From: Ceratotherium simum simum
Taxonomy: Eukaryota; Chordata; Mammalia; Perissodactyla; Rhinocerotidae
DNA length: 64,000 nucleotides
Reading direction: 5' to 3'
Assembly (NCBI RefSeq): GCF_000283155.1
Contig: NW_004454160.1
Coordinates: forward strand, 8,384,081 to 8,448,080
The translations under genes and the position numbers were made by a program. This document shows, in pieces, positions 1 to 13,677 of the stretch. The notes beneath the pieces are model-generated. The model saw only the letters and a program-made list of their open reading frames with translations. It ran no database searches and was not told the origin of the DNA. Position 1 is the first letter of the stretch. Every line of letters starts with the position of its first letter.

Positions 1-98
1 ATTACTATGAAAACTGGCAGCTGACAAGAAAGTATCAGGCACGATTTATCAAGTCTTCACAAGAGTTGACGTAGCACAAGTCAACTGTGTGAACCCAC

Positions 99-329
99 CT
101 TCCGGTGCCTGCTCTCAGCAGCAGCCAGCTGGGACAGCATGTGCTCCTGCATGTTCTTGCACTGCTTCATCACCACCTTAAGAATGGAGAGTGGGTTTGT
201 GCAGACCGGCTGCTTTTCGCCATCATTCTTCTCCTTCAGTGTTTCAAAGTCTCTCTGTAGAGCCATCAAAGGGTCACTGATGTTATATTTTCCATAGCGT
301 TCTTCAATGAAAGTATCTCTGTGTTGGGC
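99..329 (-). CDS. CTTNBP2NL: CTTNBP2NL second coding exon (residues 34-110)
   Basis: Read on the minus strand, this 231-bp exon encodes 77 residues beginning AQHRDTFIEERYGKYN and ending in AAAESRHRK. I recognise it as the N-terminal CortBP2 domain of CTTNBP2NL. The family is known as a coiled-coil partner of striatins in STRIPAK/PP2A complexes that associates with actin and cortactin. The acceptor is TTTTCTTTCCCAG at 330 and the donor AAG|GTGGGT at 99/98. Both junctions fall between codons, so the exon is symmetric (phase 0-0) and skipping it would not shift the frame. Residue 96, codon 141-143, reads His (NMQEHM); from memory the human protein has Arg there. The paralogue CTTNBP2 has a similar N-terminus, but the exact peptide fits CTTNBP2NL better. 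The gene continues past position 1. Confidence 0.96.
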
Positions 330-499
330 CTGGGAAAGAAAAAAAATAAGCATTTTGCTTTTAAAAACTATTGAGGAGGGAGATCTGCTAGCAGTTATAC
401 ATTAAAGGTGGTAATGTTAGTATGAACGTAACCTGACTACAAAATCAGACTGGGCCATCTAAATATAGAAATAACATCAGAAAGGGGGCCTAGTATAAT

Positions 500-765
500 A
501 ATAATATTAACAAGAACAAATACTTATATAGAGCTAACTATGTATTAGACATTGTTCTAAGCATTTATATTCATATTAACTTATTTAAATTTTACAACCC
601 TATAAAGTAGTGCTATTATCTCTACTTTGCAGATGAGAAAACTATCACAGAGAGATCAAGTAACTTGTTCCAGGTCACTCATCTAGCAAGCTGTCAGAAC
701 TGGGATTTAAACCCAGGCAGCCTGGCTCTAAAGCCTGTCCTTAACCACCATGCTTCCTGCCTCTG
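500..765 (-). repeat. MIR SINE
   Basis: Near full-length antisense MIR: attagacattgttctaagc, then the 'cagatgagaaaac' and 'gggatttaaacccaggcag' landmarks, ending at 'ttaaccaccatgctt'. Confidence 0.88.
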
Positions 766-2154
766 CTTATGAATGCTTATATTACCAACAGGCATATCTT
801 ATCTTTTCTTTCTGTTATACTATTTGCATTTCTAAAATATGGTAAGCATGATAATTTTATAAGTTTACATATTTAGAGACCCAACAAAGTGGCTGTAGGT
901 AAGTAAAGGATGCTAGAAATATTTTCACATTGTAATCTAGGACTATTTGTGATTTGTACATACAGAACTTCCCTCAGTTGTTGGTAGGTCAAGAGGGCAG
1001 AGGCACTCACAACTAGAGGTCCAGACAAAAATCTCTTCTACTTGCTGCCAAATTCCACCCCCTCTTCTAGTCTCTGTTCAGATGCTATCTTCCATCCTCC
1101 AATCTGTCCCCTTCAGGGCTTGGTGAGCTTTGGGGATGAGAGGGCCTGGACTGAGGGCTGGTGCTTGAAGTCTGGCCTAGGGCTTTGGGCCTGGGTGCCA
1201 AGGTGGATCTAAGGGTCAGGAGGGGAGTGGAGAGATATTCTTAGGCTCCCCTCTTCCCTTCTCTCTGCTAGGAAGGACTTGAAGTATTACTTCATATAAG
1301 CATCATATATTTTGTGCAGGTGAACAGAGTGACATTAACACTTACTTTACCACACAGACACTAGACAGTTTCCTGAGACATTTTATAATAAAAAAAATGA
1401 AGTGTTAATAGAAGATTGAGGAAACTCTCAAAAACCACAGCAAAGTACTACATAATTTAAGCTTTCAAATGAAATTTAGTTATTAAAACTATTATCTTTT
1501 ATGAATTTTTAAAAATTATTTCATCAGAAGCTATGTTTTCTTACTACCACCATTGACAAATAGGAACCCATTTGAAAAGAAAGGAAAATTGACAATTCAA
1601 TAGCTTAAAGAAAAAAAGAAACCTCAAGAAAATAAAGCAAACATGGAGTTTCTTTAACACAGAAGTATGTTTCAGTGTTGAAATTTGATGCCTCTTTCTT
1701 CATTAGACTGTCCAAGTTCAAGACCCAGGAATCACTTAGCCTTATGCTACAAATTGGTGTTGATATCAGTTGGTAAATGTTCAAAGCAGAGTTAGAAGCC
1801 CTGGGTTTTACTTCTGGCTTGACTACAACCATCTTAAGTGATGACATTATTGGAGTATTTGGATAATATTTGTATACTGGAAAGATGAAGAGAAAAATCT
1901 ATTTGTTCCTTTAAGTTATTGGTAACGATCTTCCTAACTTGATTACAATTATGTGTATGTGTGTGTGTGAGCATGTTGAGAATTAAAGGGAGGAGAGATT
2001 TGAAAGACAGAGTCCAAGATAGAATCCTATTTTTTTCAGCTTCACGTTGAAAAGGAAATACTCAAAACAAATTTCAAAATAATCTCTAATCCATTTCAGA
2101 TGGAGAAACAAAAGACCAATTCCCAAATTGGCTACTTTTATTATTATTTTTTTA

Positions 2155-2350
2155 TTATTTTTAGTGAGGAAGATTGGCCCTGAGCTAACATCTATGCCCA
2201 CACACCTCTACTTTTGTATGTGGGACGCTGCCACGGCATGGCTTGAGGAGCGGTGCATAGGTCTGCGCCTGGGATCCGAACCTGCAAACCCCTGGGGGCC
2301 ACCGAAGCAGAGCACACAAACTTAACCACTATGCCACTGGGCCAGCCCCT
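2155..2350 (-). mobile_element. ERE-type tRNA-derived SINE
   Basis: Antisense ERE. The 3' tail 'gtgaggaagattggccctgag' complement lies at the left and the tRNA-like head (ttaaccactatgccactgggccagcccc) at the right. A 15-bp A/T-rich target-site duplication flanks it at 2140-2154 and 2351-2365. Confidence 0.93.
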
Positions 2351-3367
2351 ATTATTATTTTTTTAAATCATGATAAGAGTAAAACAAAAAAGCTAGACTT
2401 TAGTTTCAGTCAAACATGGGCCTCATCAATATTTTCCTTTTACCAAGAACATGTTTCTTTAGGTATAAAACATAAGATTGATAACCCAGGATTCAATACA
2501 AGTATCTATTTGTAGATAGCTATTAACGTCCTAAGGCAAATCCATATTTAAAAACAGGCTTCAACAAAGGAAGTAAGAGGAAAAAAACTCGTTAAGAAGT
2601 TGAAATTCCACTTTTCTGTCACATTTTTTATTCATGATTACCGTTTCTGTATGATTAGCGGTGGTAAAGGAATGATTATTGATACTGAAATTAGTTTAGT
2701 AGGGCAAAAAGAAAAAAGTAAACCTAAATTTTATGACCTTTTCCTTTTCAGAATACCACGGAGAAAGTGGGATCAGAGAGCAGGAGCTGGGAGTACAATT
2801 CATGACCTTGACATCAAATCTGCTGAGAAGCTCTCTCTCAGGTTTGAGTATATAGTTAACTATTCCTTAAAAATATGACTTTTTAAAACCCACACTGTTA
2901 TTATCCTGTATAATTAATAAGCATCGCAGAGTTACGAGTAATAGATGAGGAGCTTCTTTGGTGAGATCTCAGACTTCTCTGAGAACAGTTGTTAAGCTGT
3001 CTGTTTTCTCTTGAAGTACTTCATAGTAATTCCATAATCACTTGCATAGTAATTACAAGTTATACAAAATTGGTGGCTTTGCAAATAAATGAAAAGAATG
3101 TGTGGAATAATCTAAAAAAGGTTCCTTGTCACAAAACAATTCCTTTAACTACATCTAATATGAGACCCAAATATGGGAAAAGTGAATTCAAAGTCTTTAT
3201 TTATTATATGAAATACTGGATTGGAAAATGGCAGATGGTATAGGGTATTTTTCAACCAACTTAATGCCTCAGTCAGGTGAATTGTATGGATTTCGAGTTT
3301 AACAGCACAAATAATAACAATAAGCAAAAACAGATGTTAAGATTTGAAGAATAAAAGAGCTTTAGTG

Positions 3368-3882
3368 GAGGTGAGTATTGGTTATCTATTCCTGCATAAC
3401 AAATTACCCTAAAATTTAGCAGCTTAAATAGTAAATGTTTTTTGTCTCACATAGTTTCTGAGGGTCAGGAATCTGGGAGGGGCTGAGCTGGATGGTTTTA
3501 GCTCAGTGTGTCATGAGGTTGCAGTCAAGCTGTCGGCCAGGGCTGCAGTCACCTGGAGGCATGACTGGGGCTGTGGATCCATTTCCAAGCTTACTCACAT
3601 GGCTGTTGCCATAGGCCTTGGTTCCTTGCATGTGCTGGCTCCCCACACAGCAAGTGATGTGAGAGAGAGAGGGAGAGGGAGAGACAAAGACACACACCAA
3701 GATGGAAGTCCCAGTGTCTTTTATAACCTAATCTCAGAAGTGACATACCATCACTTCTGATGTATTCTACTGGTCACACAGACACCAACCCAGTAAATGT
3801 GCGAGGAGACTACTTAAAGGTGTGAGTATCAGGAGGTGGGATCACTGTGGGCCACCTTGGAGGCTGGTCACCACAAGGTGAA
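3368..3882 (-). mobile_element. MLT1-like MaLR solo LTR
   Basis: Antisense ancient LTR. The plus strand begins with a 'ttatctattcctgcataac' block (complement of the LTR end). It has a (GA)-rich middle at 3660-3690 and the 'cataacctaatctcagaagtg'-type block, ending near 'gaggctggtcaccacaag'. No internal retroviral coding sequence is present. Confidence 0.75.
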
Positions 3883-4435
3883 TGACTAGATATGCCACCA
3901 CTATCACTGACACCTCAGGTCAAAATTCAGAGACCAAGTACCCATACTAAAAACTGTCAAGGCTAATTTTTAATACTTTAATGATATTTCAGGTATTTTA
4001 TGAGAAATTTTAAATGATCTGGATTTGACTTTTTGGGGGAGGAGTTCAATAATACAGCTAAAATCAATCAATTTCTTACAATTTCATTATTTTCACTTCA
4101 ATGACAACATATATTTTAACTGAACAGAAATTCCTACATTGTCAGAAAACATGATGGTTTTTAATTGCAGACAACAGGAAAATAATTGGCTAGACAGATT
4201 CAATGATAGAGGGTATTACTACAGCAGACAAAACATACTAGTCATCTATTACTCATTTGTTTTTACTGTCAGAGAATGAATGAAACATACCACTACTGAA
4301 AGCTTAAAATAAAATCACAGAAGGTCCTTGGAGTCTGCCATGCTTGCTCTCCAAAAATTTCAGCTTTGCTATGACAGACTTCAAAAAGAAATATGAAGCA
4401 GTCACCTTCTCTTCCCTCCCCAATATTACTTATAC

Positions 4436-4550
4436 TATTATATATATATGTCTAAAATATATCATATTATATCATATATAATAATATAAATAATAGTATA
4501 ATAATATAATAAATAATAGTATAAATTATATATATATATATCTATATTCC
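4436..4550. repeat. AT-rich low-complexity tract
   Basis: About 115 bp of nearly pure A/T with (TA)n runs and repeated 'aataatagtata' units. It is likely length-variable. Confidence 0.9.
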
Positions 4551-5334
4551 AATCTTAAAATAGGAAATCAATCTCTTTATTCTTTGGATGATAATCACCA
4601 CATGAAAAGTGGTTCCAAATCTAAGTTTCTTTAAGGCCCATTTAATTGGGGGTTTATATTCAAATATAACATTTTATTTTCAAGACTGAGGCTGGTAACA
4701 GAACTGGATTAAGATGCATCTTTGCCATTTATTGCCAATTTTGAAGTGATACTTTTAAAAGTAATCAGCAATATAAACATTGTGCCTTTAAAAATACCTG
4801 AATACCTCAATGCCAGGGATCAGAAGGACAAAAGAACCTGATTCCAAGATGGTTTCTATTAATGCTACCAAAAGCATGTTAAAAGGAATCCTTTTCACAC
4901 ACAAGTTGAATCTATTAATCTTCAAATAATTTCAACTCTGGATCCCTGATAAACTATAAATAGCTGCCTGAGCAACTGGAAATAAAGCAACCATTCTGGA
5001 CAAAGACGATAACAAGCTTACAAATATACCCTTTGTTCTTGAAGTTCCTTGTCACTTGCTGAGAGAAAACTGGATTTTAATGTTTGACAATATTGATAAA
5101 AAAGGATTTAGCCTCATTTGAATTAAACTTTAATTTTTGGAAAATGGTACAGAATTTAACATGGCAGTAAAGAAAGAAAATTTTCCTGATTTAAAAAATA
5201 TTTCTAATATATTATTGAAAACCCAGTGCTACTTCCACTTAACCACAAATGCTATATTCTCAAATCTAGCCTTTTCTAAATGTTTATTTTATTTAATACT
5301 TTTTGGCCCTAAATCCTAACAGAATTGGGATTGT

Positions 5335-5525
5335 ATCTTGACTCTATCACTTTCTATCTGTATTATCTTCAGAAATTCCCTTAACTTCTCTGTGCCTCAG
5401 ATTCCTCATCTGTAAAATGAGGATAACAATCTACCAATAGGCTTGTTATAAAAATTAAATGAGTAATGTACAATGCTTCCTACAGTACCAGACACATAGT
5501 AAGTACCATAAATATGATTTAATTT
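5335..5525 (+). repeat. MIR SINE
   Basis: Sense MIR: 'cttctctgtgcctcagattcc', 'catctgtaaaatgaggataa' and 'agacacatagtaagtacc' in the expected order. Confidence 0.87.
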
Positions 5526-6719
5526 TTTTCAATAACCAAGTTTAGAAAACAGGTTTTCCTTTATTTTAGACCCAATGACTAAACCCATCCCTGCAGATTT
5601 AAGATTCTATAAAATTGTATTGGGCAGGAAATCTTTAAAAGCAAAACAAAATTCACCAATTCCCAAATAATTCCAAAGTAATACATCACTAAAAATATAT
5701 TGGGAACCTGGATAATCAATAACAGTATCTGTTCATTTAGCAATTAATCCTGCTATGTGACATTTTATGTAATGTGGTTAATTGGTATTTATCTCTTGCA
5801 TTATGATTAAACATTTCCCATTTTTCTGTCTTTTTTTTCCCTGCCTAGACTGTGACTCAAAGGAAGAAGCATTTCTCACATATCTTTCTTCTTCCCATAG
5901 CCTTAAACCCAAGACATTTAACCCAGATGTTTACTTACCAGGCTCTTTCCTGATGTCTCAGCCTCTCCTTACTCTCATCATTCTAGTGAGGTCAATATTT
6001 TATTTTGCTGTTAGTAAATCATAGAGTAAATCTATGATTTACTTAGTATAATGACTTAAGGTAATATCAATTTATACATTTAGCAAACTGACTTTGAAGT
6101 AGAATGAGCTTCAAAGATTCCCTTCGGAATCAGTTTGCAGCCACAGACATTTATAAAAGCAATTATTTACATAAGGATAGATGGTCATTTATTATTATTT
6201 GAATACAGAGTACTAAATTCTTTTGAAGACTAAAAATGGTAAGTTTAGTATAAATAGCTACAAGTGTGGTGCTTCCAGCTAGTAGGCTGCTTATTGATAG
6301 AATAAGAATATGAGTAAACAGCATAATGTAGCTGCTTCAACATTCAAATTCCAAAGAGTCCTGCAAAAACTCCTAATGAAATTGAAATAAATATGTTGAG
6401 GTTTTTTGTCTTTGTTCTGTTTTTTTTTTTTTTTTTTAATGTCTTCAGTTAAAACAAGTTACATATACATCCTGGACTGGGTCTACATAAATAACTTTTT
6501 GAGGTGGGGAATAAAATGTGTAAAGGAATTCAACAAGCACAGAACAAATTAATGGTCTGAACATAAATTAAGGATTTTAAAGTATAATTTTTAATGATGC
6601 ATTAGATCCTAATCACTTTTATTCAGGAGACCATATATCTCTTAAAATATAACGAGAGTCCACACCTACCTCATACTATACACAAAAAACAGGTATGGAT
6701 CACAGACCTAAAGATAAGA

Positions 6720-7460
6720 TATGAATGGCCAAAAAGCAGATGAAAAAGTGCTCATTAGTGATCAGGGAGATGTTAATGTAAAGTAAAGACTAAAATTAAA
6801 GACTGACAACACCAAATGTTGTCAGTTAGGATATGGAGCAACTAGAACACTCACATATTGCTGGTAGGAGTATAAATGGTATAACTACTTTGGAAATTTC
6901 TCATAAAGTTAGAAAAATGCCCGCCTGCAATTCCACTTCTAAGTATTTATTCAAAAGAAATAAAAACATATATCCACACAAAGACTTTTACACAATTGTC
7001 CATAGCAGCTTTATTCATAATAGCCCCAAAGTGGAAACAATCAAATATCAATCAATAGAAGAACAGATAGATAAAATGTGATGTATTCATATAGTGGAAT
7101 ACTCTTCAGCAATAAAAAGGAATGAATTACTGATACATAAAATGACAATGATAAACCTGAAAATCATTATACTGAACAGCAAAATGCTAGACATAAAAGA
7201 ATACATTCTGTGCGACTCTGTTCTAACAGGCAAAACTAATATATGGTGAAAAAAATCAGAACAGCAGTTGCCTCTGGGTATAAGGGAGACAACTGACCGG
7301 GAAGTGCACAAGATAACCTTCTGGTGTGATGAGAATGTTTGCATCTTGACAGGGGTGTAGGTCAAATGGATGTGTGCATTTGTCAAAACTTATTGAACTG
7401 AACACTTAAGATCTGTGCATTTCACTATATCTAAATTATATCTCTAGTTTAAAAATATAA
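6720..7460 (+). mobile_element. Old L1 3' fragment
   Basis: Decayed 3' end of L1 ORF2 ('tggagcaactagaacactca', 'catagcagctttattcataa', 'gtggaatactcttcagcaat') followed by a 3' UTR-like tail. The frame is broken many times. It is an old mammalian L1M-type copy. Confidence 0.85.
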
Positions 7461-7599
7461 AAATACATAATGAGAGTTAAAAGGAAAATTAAGTTATACA
7501 TAATATATGCTTTATATATAGTGTTTCAGAAACATGGGAAGTTCAAGCCAAAGTAATTTTAATAGTAACAACAGCAGAAACAACAAAGGAGGCACAAAC

Positions 7600-7765
7600 G
7601 CTGCAGCACTTATTACCTGCCATGCAGGCTGCTCAGTGTTCTACATGTCTAATCTAATCCTAACAACATTCCCCTGGAGGTAGACATCACTAGATCTCCA
7701 TTTTATAGAAGAAACTGAACATGCACATGCAGCTTTCCCAAGGTCACGAAGCCAGTGACGTAGTG
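7600..7765 (-). repeat. MIR SINE fragment
   Basis: Antisense MIR core: 'ctaatcctaacaacattc', 'ccattttatagaagaaactg', 'cccaaggtcacgaagccag'. Confidence 0.8.
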
Positions 7766-7985
7766 GAGAAGAACAGTAAATGGTACATCATAAGTACTGA
7801 ATATGTTAGCTGGATGAGAAATACATACACAGATATTCCCCCGGACTGTAGGAATGAATTCAGTTCAGTAGGTCTCGATCAGTAGCTTAAAAATGAAATA
7901 GAACAGAATAGAAAACATCACAGAGCACTGAGTGTTTTAAGGTGAGTACGGTGTTGAGAAACTTTTCTTCTGGCATAAGAATATA

Positions 7986-8022
7986 GGGGTGTGTGTGTGT
8001 CTGTGTGTGTGTGTGTTAGTGT
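7986..8022. repeat. (TG)n microsatellite, interrupted
   Basis: Short TG dinucleotide run with a single C interruption. Confidence 0.9.
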
Positions 8023-8394
8023 AACCCCTGGGGTCACAATACAAAGTCTATTTTTTACTATGTGTCCCTGTCAAAAGAGTTTGAAAAACACTAGAATAGA
8101 ATGAAGAACCCAAGAAGTCTGACTCCTGAATCTATGATTTTAAATAGTTTAAGCTATAATAAATATGTAAATTCTAAACCAAGTGATAAGGAATCAGTAT
8201 TATTGTTTTATTTTAAACTAACAAATGTTACAGAAATCTACAAACCAGGAGAAGTTTGGCCTAACATCAAATATACAAAATGTAAAAAAAAAATTTAAAA
8301 ATCTGTGTTATCAGGGTTAGACAACCAAAAATAGCATTGGAGAAGTCTGAGAAACTTTTCTGGACATGTGGATGACTCCCAGGGGCATGTGCTT

Positions 8395-8530
8395 TGAATG
8401 CTTTTATTGAACACAATGTTTGCTGGATACTTCATATGCCAAGTGATGTGGGCGATGCTATGGGGATACAGACTTGACTAAGTAAGATGTAGTCCCCGGC
8501 TCTCAAGGAGCTTGAAATTTGCCAGACAAG
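8395..8530 (-). repeat. L2/MIR-class old fragment
   Basis: Contains 'tttattgaacacaatg', 'gatgctatggggatacagac' and 'ctctcaaggagcttg', a common ancient mammalian repeat pattern. Exact family uncertain. Similar short blocks are at 10790-10880, 22265-22350, 39110-39215, 48100-48180, 49385-49480 and 54795-54860. Confidence 0.5.
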
Positions 8531-11500
8531 TTTAAGGCCTAACAGCAGAAATAAACAAGCTACCACGGCTTGTTTAAATGTTTTCTAAACAATATCATTA
8601 ATGTTTAGAGGAACACCAAGTACAATTTATTTGATCAGAACTTTCTAAGACTCAGACCTTACACTCCTAAGGAATAGGAAGGAAAAGGCCAGCCCTGGAA
8701 GTGGGCGGGTTCTGACAGATAAATGGGACTATCAGCAATTTAATGAATCACAGGAAACACCATAAGGTTGACAGGGGCACACAATCCACAAACTGTCTCT
8801 GAAGTATTACACAAGGAGACCCCGCCCGCAGACTATAACCATAAGTGACCCTTTAAGTAACTGTGAACTTGAAAAACATCTTTATTAGAGATGTGCTCAG
8901 GCTTTTTCACTCAGTGTATATTAACAGATAGTGTAGAAACTAACTTCAAGATTAAAATATTGAAAAAGAGCTCACTGAATAAGATGTGAAAGGATATCTT
9001 CTTCTTCCTCCTGTTAGGGGATTCTATGGAAGGAGGATTTGAAGCTGTACAATTGTGGGATGGGTCTTAACTCTAAAAATTTGTTTGAAGAAAGATTCTT
9101 AAATTACAAACAGACTGATAATACAAGGAAACATGGTAAGAAACAAGTGGCTTAAATGTAAGGTCCTGGGAAGAGGTCGTTAGCCTGGCTGAGAAGTAAA
9201 AGTTGTTCACAATTAAAAGTTAATCAAGTAAATAGGAATAAGAAGTTTGCGGGGGTAGAGGAGGGTATGGGGGGAGTGGAGAGACAGGGTAGAATGAAAA
9301 AAGGGGACCAGTATGGTTTGAGAACCACACCATGGTGAGAATAAGATGTCAAGGCAGGCAGACAAAACCAAGGACAGGGCTAATTATACCTCCTAATGAC
9401 AGACAGTAGAACAGAATATCTACGATGACACATTATGAGAGAACAAGTCCCACGTCACAAGTCAGAAGATGGCAAAGTGGCAATTTCTATTGTCACTGCA
9501 GCCTTATGGGGAGGGAGGAAGCTAGCATGTGCCGTCATACAGGTAGATTGGGACTCAAATTAGGGAAGGATCGTTTTTCTTTAGAGAACAGAATGGGGAG
9601 AGGGGTAAAGAAGCCAAGATGGAAAAAGTAAAAGGTGGGCTATAAGTACATTATGGGGTGTTTAATGATAATTTCAAGTGTGAACTGGCAATGTTCATCA
9701 CTACAGTAAGGCACTGAATATATGGTGAAATCGAGCGTGCTGAAGTTGACCACTGCTACCGTTAATTCCAAGTAATCCCAACCCAAGGCTGTCTTTATCT
9801 TCGTAATAAGTGTCCTGAAGAGGATTAGAATATGCATGGATCTGAAGAAGAACAGGAGTTATCTTTGTCTGGAGATATATGAGCTCTTCCTTTTTATTCT
9901 AAAAGGTAGCAACACCATGAGGAAACTTTAACTGTCAAAGAAGAATGGGATAACCAAGACCCCTTTCCCATTTTAATCCCATAAGGAACAGGAAAATTGG
10001 CTCTGTCCTAAGCCTCTAAGACTTTATTTCAGTACTCTTTTCCTTTAGGGACTTCGAGGTGTGATGTGGAGAAGGTGGTCATTCATCCCATTGATGGAAG
10101 AGATTGCAGGAAAGGAAGGACAAGAGACTGAAAGGAAGATTTTAAAGGGAAAAGAACTCAGAGCTATTAATTTGGGAAACAAACAGAAAAAGGGGGGATG
10201 ATGAAGATTTTGTGGAAGCCAAAAACAAAAAGCCACTGGAGAAATGGGGGATAAGTAAATACGTTCTGAAAGAGAGAGGACATGTGAAATTTAGACAGAT
10301 GCCCACAGAGGTCCTTAGCTGACAAGTCTGGGAAACAATATTTTGTGTATATATCTAGACAGATGAAGAAACATAAGCAATACTGTCCTATTTTCTCTGA
10401 TGCTCACAAAGTTCCCGTTTACTAATCAGTCAGGGCACGCAGATGGCCACATCCCAATTTGACAGGATTATGTCCACCATGGTAAAATGTCACCTGAAAA
10501 CTGAATATGGTTTCTGATTTTTTTTTAGATGAATACAAATACATAGTGAACAAAGATACACATTCCAATTATTTGGTATCCTTTACTACAAATATGGAAA
10601 CAAACACAAAGTAATGAGTTCCTGTCTGAAGAACAAATTGTTCCTTCTTAGTACAAGGTGAGATGCAAATAATGTCACTGAGTGGGAATTATCAACAACA
10701 GTAAAAGTTATGAAACTATATTACTATAGCTAAGCCTCTCTTCTAAAAAATATGAATTAATATTCAAGTTAGCCTTAAAGGGCCTGATCTCATTCTATCA
10801 TATGACAAATATTTCTGAAGAACTTACTAGGTTCCAGAAATTTGGGATGCAGTGCTGAACAAGATTAAGTACCTCCCTACATTTAGTGAAAAAAAGAAAT
10901 ACTAGACATAAAGACAACAGCAATGAAAATCCCTATAATCTGTGATGCTTATCAGCATGAATAGACTAATTCTCATATTATACTAATCTAGTGCAGACAA
11001 AGAACAAAGAGAAGTCACATTAAGTATGAGTCAATTCTACAAAAATTTATTGGGTACATTTATGTGAGAGGTTCTATGTATGAAGTTTCCAATGAACAAG
11101 AACAGAGACTTCTGAATTTAATAACAACACAATCACATACTCATTTCTACCAACGAATTCAGTCTTTTGTTGAACAGACAGCATGTTAGGTATTGAATTA
11201 TATTTAAAAATTTTTTGAAGTTATGCATATCTTAGAACTCACTGAGTAGATTTGGCCTTCTGAGGCAGAAGATACTTTTTGTTGTTATTAAACAATGGAA
11301 TATTATGAACTACACATACGAAAGTGAAGACACGAAAAATACTTTGAAGGGTTGTAGGTGTCCTGCTATGATGATAAATTTCTTAAAATTTTAATCATGT
11401 AGCTCATACATATGTTGTCAGCTTTATTTAATTTGAGTCCATGACCTGTGAAAAAATCTGCTTTGAAAGAATAACTTTTAAGTATCTTGTACCAAAGCAG

Positions 11501-11934
11501 AATTTGAAAATTAAGGAGAAATTTACTCTGCTCTTTTGAGAGAAAATCAGAGATATGGAGGTAACAAGCTCATGCTTTCCCTAGGCATTCTATGCTTGTC
11601 TCCACTCCCTTAACTATATTTTAGAATTAATACATATTTACGTGAGAAGTATTCACTACCTGGAAGTAAAGATAGTTAAAAAGTAAATGTTATTAACTCT
11701 GTGCTACCCCACTGCTCATACTATATTTCTTACAAATATAATTTTTATTTTAATTTCACAATAAATGAATACTTTCATAAAAAATTTAACTATATAGATA
11801 AAGCTGAAGTCTTTCCTGAACACAACCCAATCTCTCTTTCTTCTCCAAGAGTTCTTAGTATGATGGGTATCCTTCCAGACCTTTTCTAAGCATATACATA
11901 TATTAAATTACGTAGATATTATTATTCTGTAAAA

Positions 11935-12165
11935 CCGTTTTACAACTTGTTTTTATTTATTGTGTCTTAGAGATATTTCTAAGTCAGTACATAGCTTTTT
12001 TTCCTCATTAAAAAAAAAGCAATTATATAATAGGTCATAGTAACAACGCACCAGCTCATGCGGCTATATTTTATTGATGGACATTTAGGTTGTTTACAGT
12101 TTTCCAATACTGTATTAAATAATACTGCATTGAGCATCCTTGTGCATATATGAGAATAGTTTGGT
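11935..12165 (-). mobile_element. Old L1/HAL1-type antisense fragment
   Basis: The block 'attgatggacatttaggttg' ... 'gcattgagcatccttgtgc' is the complement of the C-terminal ORF2 region of old L1s. Confidence 0.7.
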
Positions 12166-13191
12166 AGAATAGATATTACTATGCTTTTTTAGGGAAATAA
12201 TTTCCCATATAATAATATAATATAATAACCTTCCTTCTGTAAATGCTCCCCTTCCATAAAGATTTTCAGGAAACATATAGGATGGTTTCCTCCTACCTTT
12301 CAAATTATTCCTACAACTGGCTGAACTGAAATACTAAATGATGGACCTGGGCTTTAATTTTAGAAGCAACCTCTTTGTCTTCCTTTGTCTTTTCTTTATG
12401 GGGACAACTAGAAATAACCTCTGATTAATCCCAAATCACAAGGCTAACACATGCAAGGAAGACACAATAAGAGGAAGTCAAAATAACAGGAATAAGCTGT
12501 TTCCCTTTTTTATTTGTTTTAGTTTCAGGCTGAATAAATGCAATGAAATTCCCCACTCCTGTAATCTTTTCTGAAGTCTCTCCCCAACTGCTAGAGGACT
12601 GTGTGTTCTCTAAAGAGGTAGCACTTGACAAGCTGAATTCCCCCTTTCTTTCCTCAAAGGCGTAAGAAAAACAGAGCCCACAGGAAGATGTCAGTTAAAT
12701 GAGAAATTTGTTTATTCTTCTGGCGCCTTTACTCTTGAACCTTTAAATGCCAAATTTGTGATATGAATGATGACGTGATAACAAGTTGTATAGCAAGTAG
12801 CTGATACCAGACAATATTTTTAAGAGTTAGCTGTTATATATGGGGCTCAAAGTTTTTCTGAATGGAACAAAGATGCTTAATCACTTAAGAATGCAGTCCT
12901 CTTTTTTATAAAGAACCAATTTATAAACGGCCCCTATATATGACCAGCCTTCCCTGCTTCTTTTGGCGTTTTTCTGCCAGAGTACCCCACCTCTGAACCT
13001 GGGACTTCCCTTTCATTAATTTCATTCCCTTCTCAGGGCAGACCATTTGGGGAGCTCTTACCATTCTCAAGGGAACCAAGCCAAGGGGAAGGAAGGAAGA
13101 GGCTTTGTGAGATGTATTTCTGGCTTCACTAGTTGCAACTTAATACTGTTTCTTTTTTGTTTTACTGTGCACACTGTTCTGTGTCTTATTT

Positions 13192-13677
13192 ATTTATTTT
13201 TTTTGTGAGGAAGATTAGCCCTGAGCTAACATCTGTTGCCAATCCTCCTCTTTTTGCTGAGGAAGATTGGCCCTGGGCTAACATCTGTGCCCATCTNNNN
13301 NNNNNNNNNNNNNNNNNNNNNNNNNNNNNNNNNNNNNNNNNNNNNNNNNNNNNNNNNNNNNNNNNNNNNNNNNNNNNNNNNNNNNNNNNNNNNNNNCATG
13401 ATTGGTCTATAGTACTCCTTTTGTGAGTTTTATTTTTTATTTTTTTGTGAGGAAGATCAGCCTTGAGCTAACATCTGTCACCAATCCTCCTCTTTTTGCT
13501 GAGGAAGATTGGCCCTGGGCTAACATCTGTGCCCATCTTCCTCCACTTTATATGGGATGCCGCCACAGCATGGCTTGATAACTGGTGCATAGGTCCGCAA
13601 CCAGGATCCAAACCCGTGAACCCTGGGCCGCCAAAGCGGAGCACGTGAACTTAACCACTACGCCACTGGGCCGGCCC
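13192..13677 (-). mobile_element. ERE SINE pair interrupted by an assembly gap
   Basis: A partial antisense ERE tail (about 13205-13296) runs into the gap. After the gap and a 50-bp non-ERE stretch there is a second, complete antisense ERE (13447-13677). A 13-bp duplication CTGTGTCTTATTT flanks the whole block at 13179-13191 and 13678-13690. The two tails differ at four of about 92 positions. Confidence 0.88.
13297..13396. other. Assembly gap (100 N)
   Basis: Exactly 100 unknown bases, the conventional size for a gap of unknown length. It lies inside SINE sequence. Confidence 0.99.
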
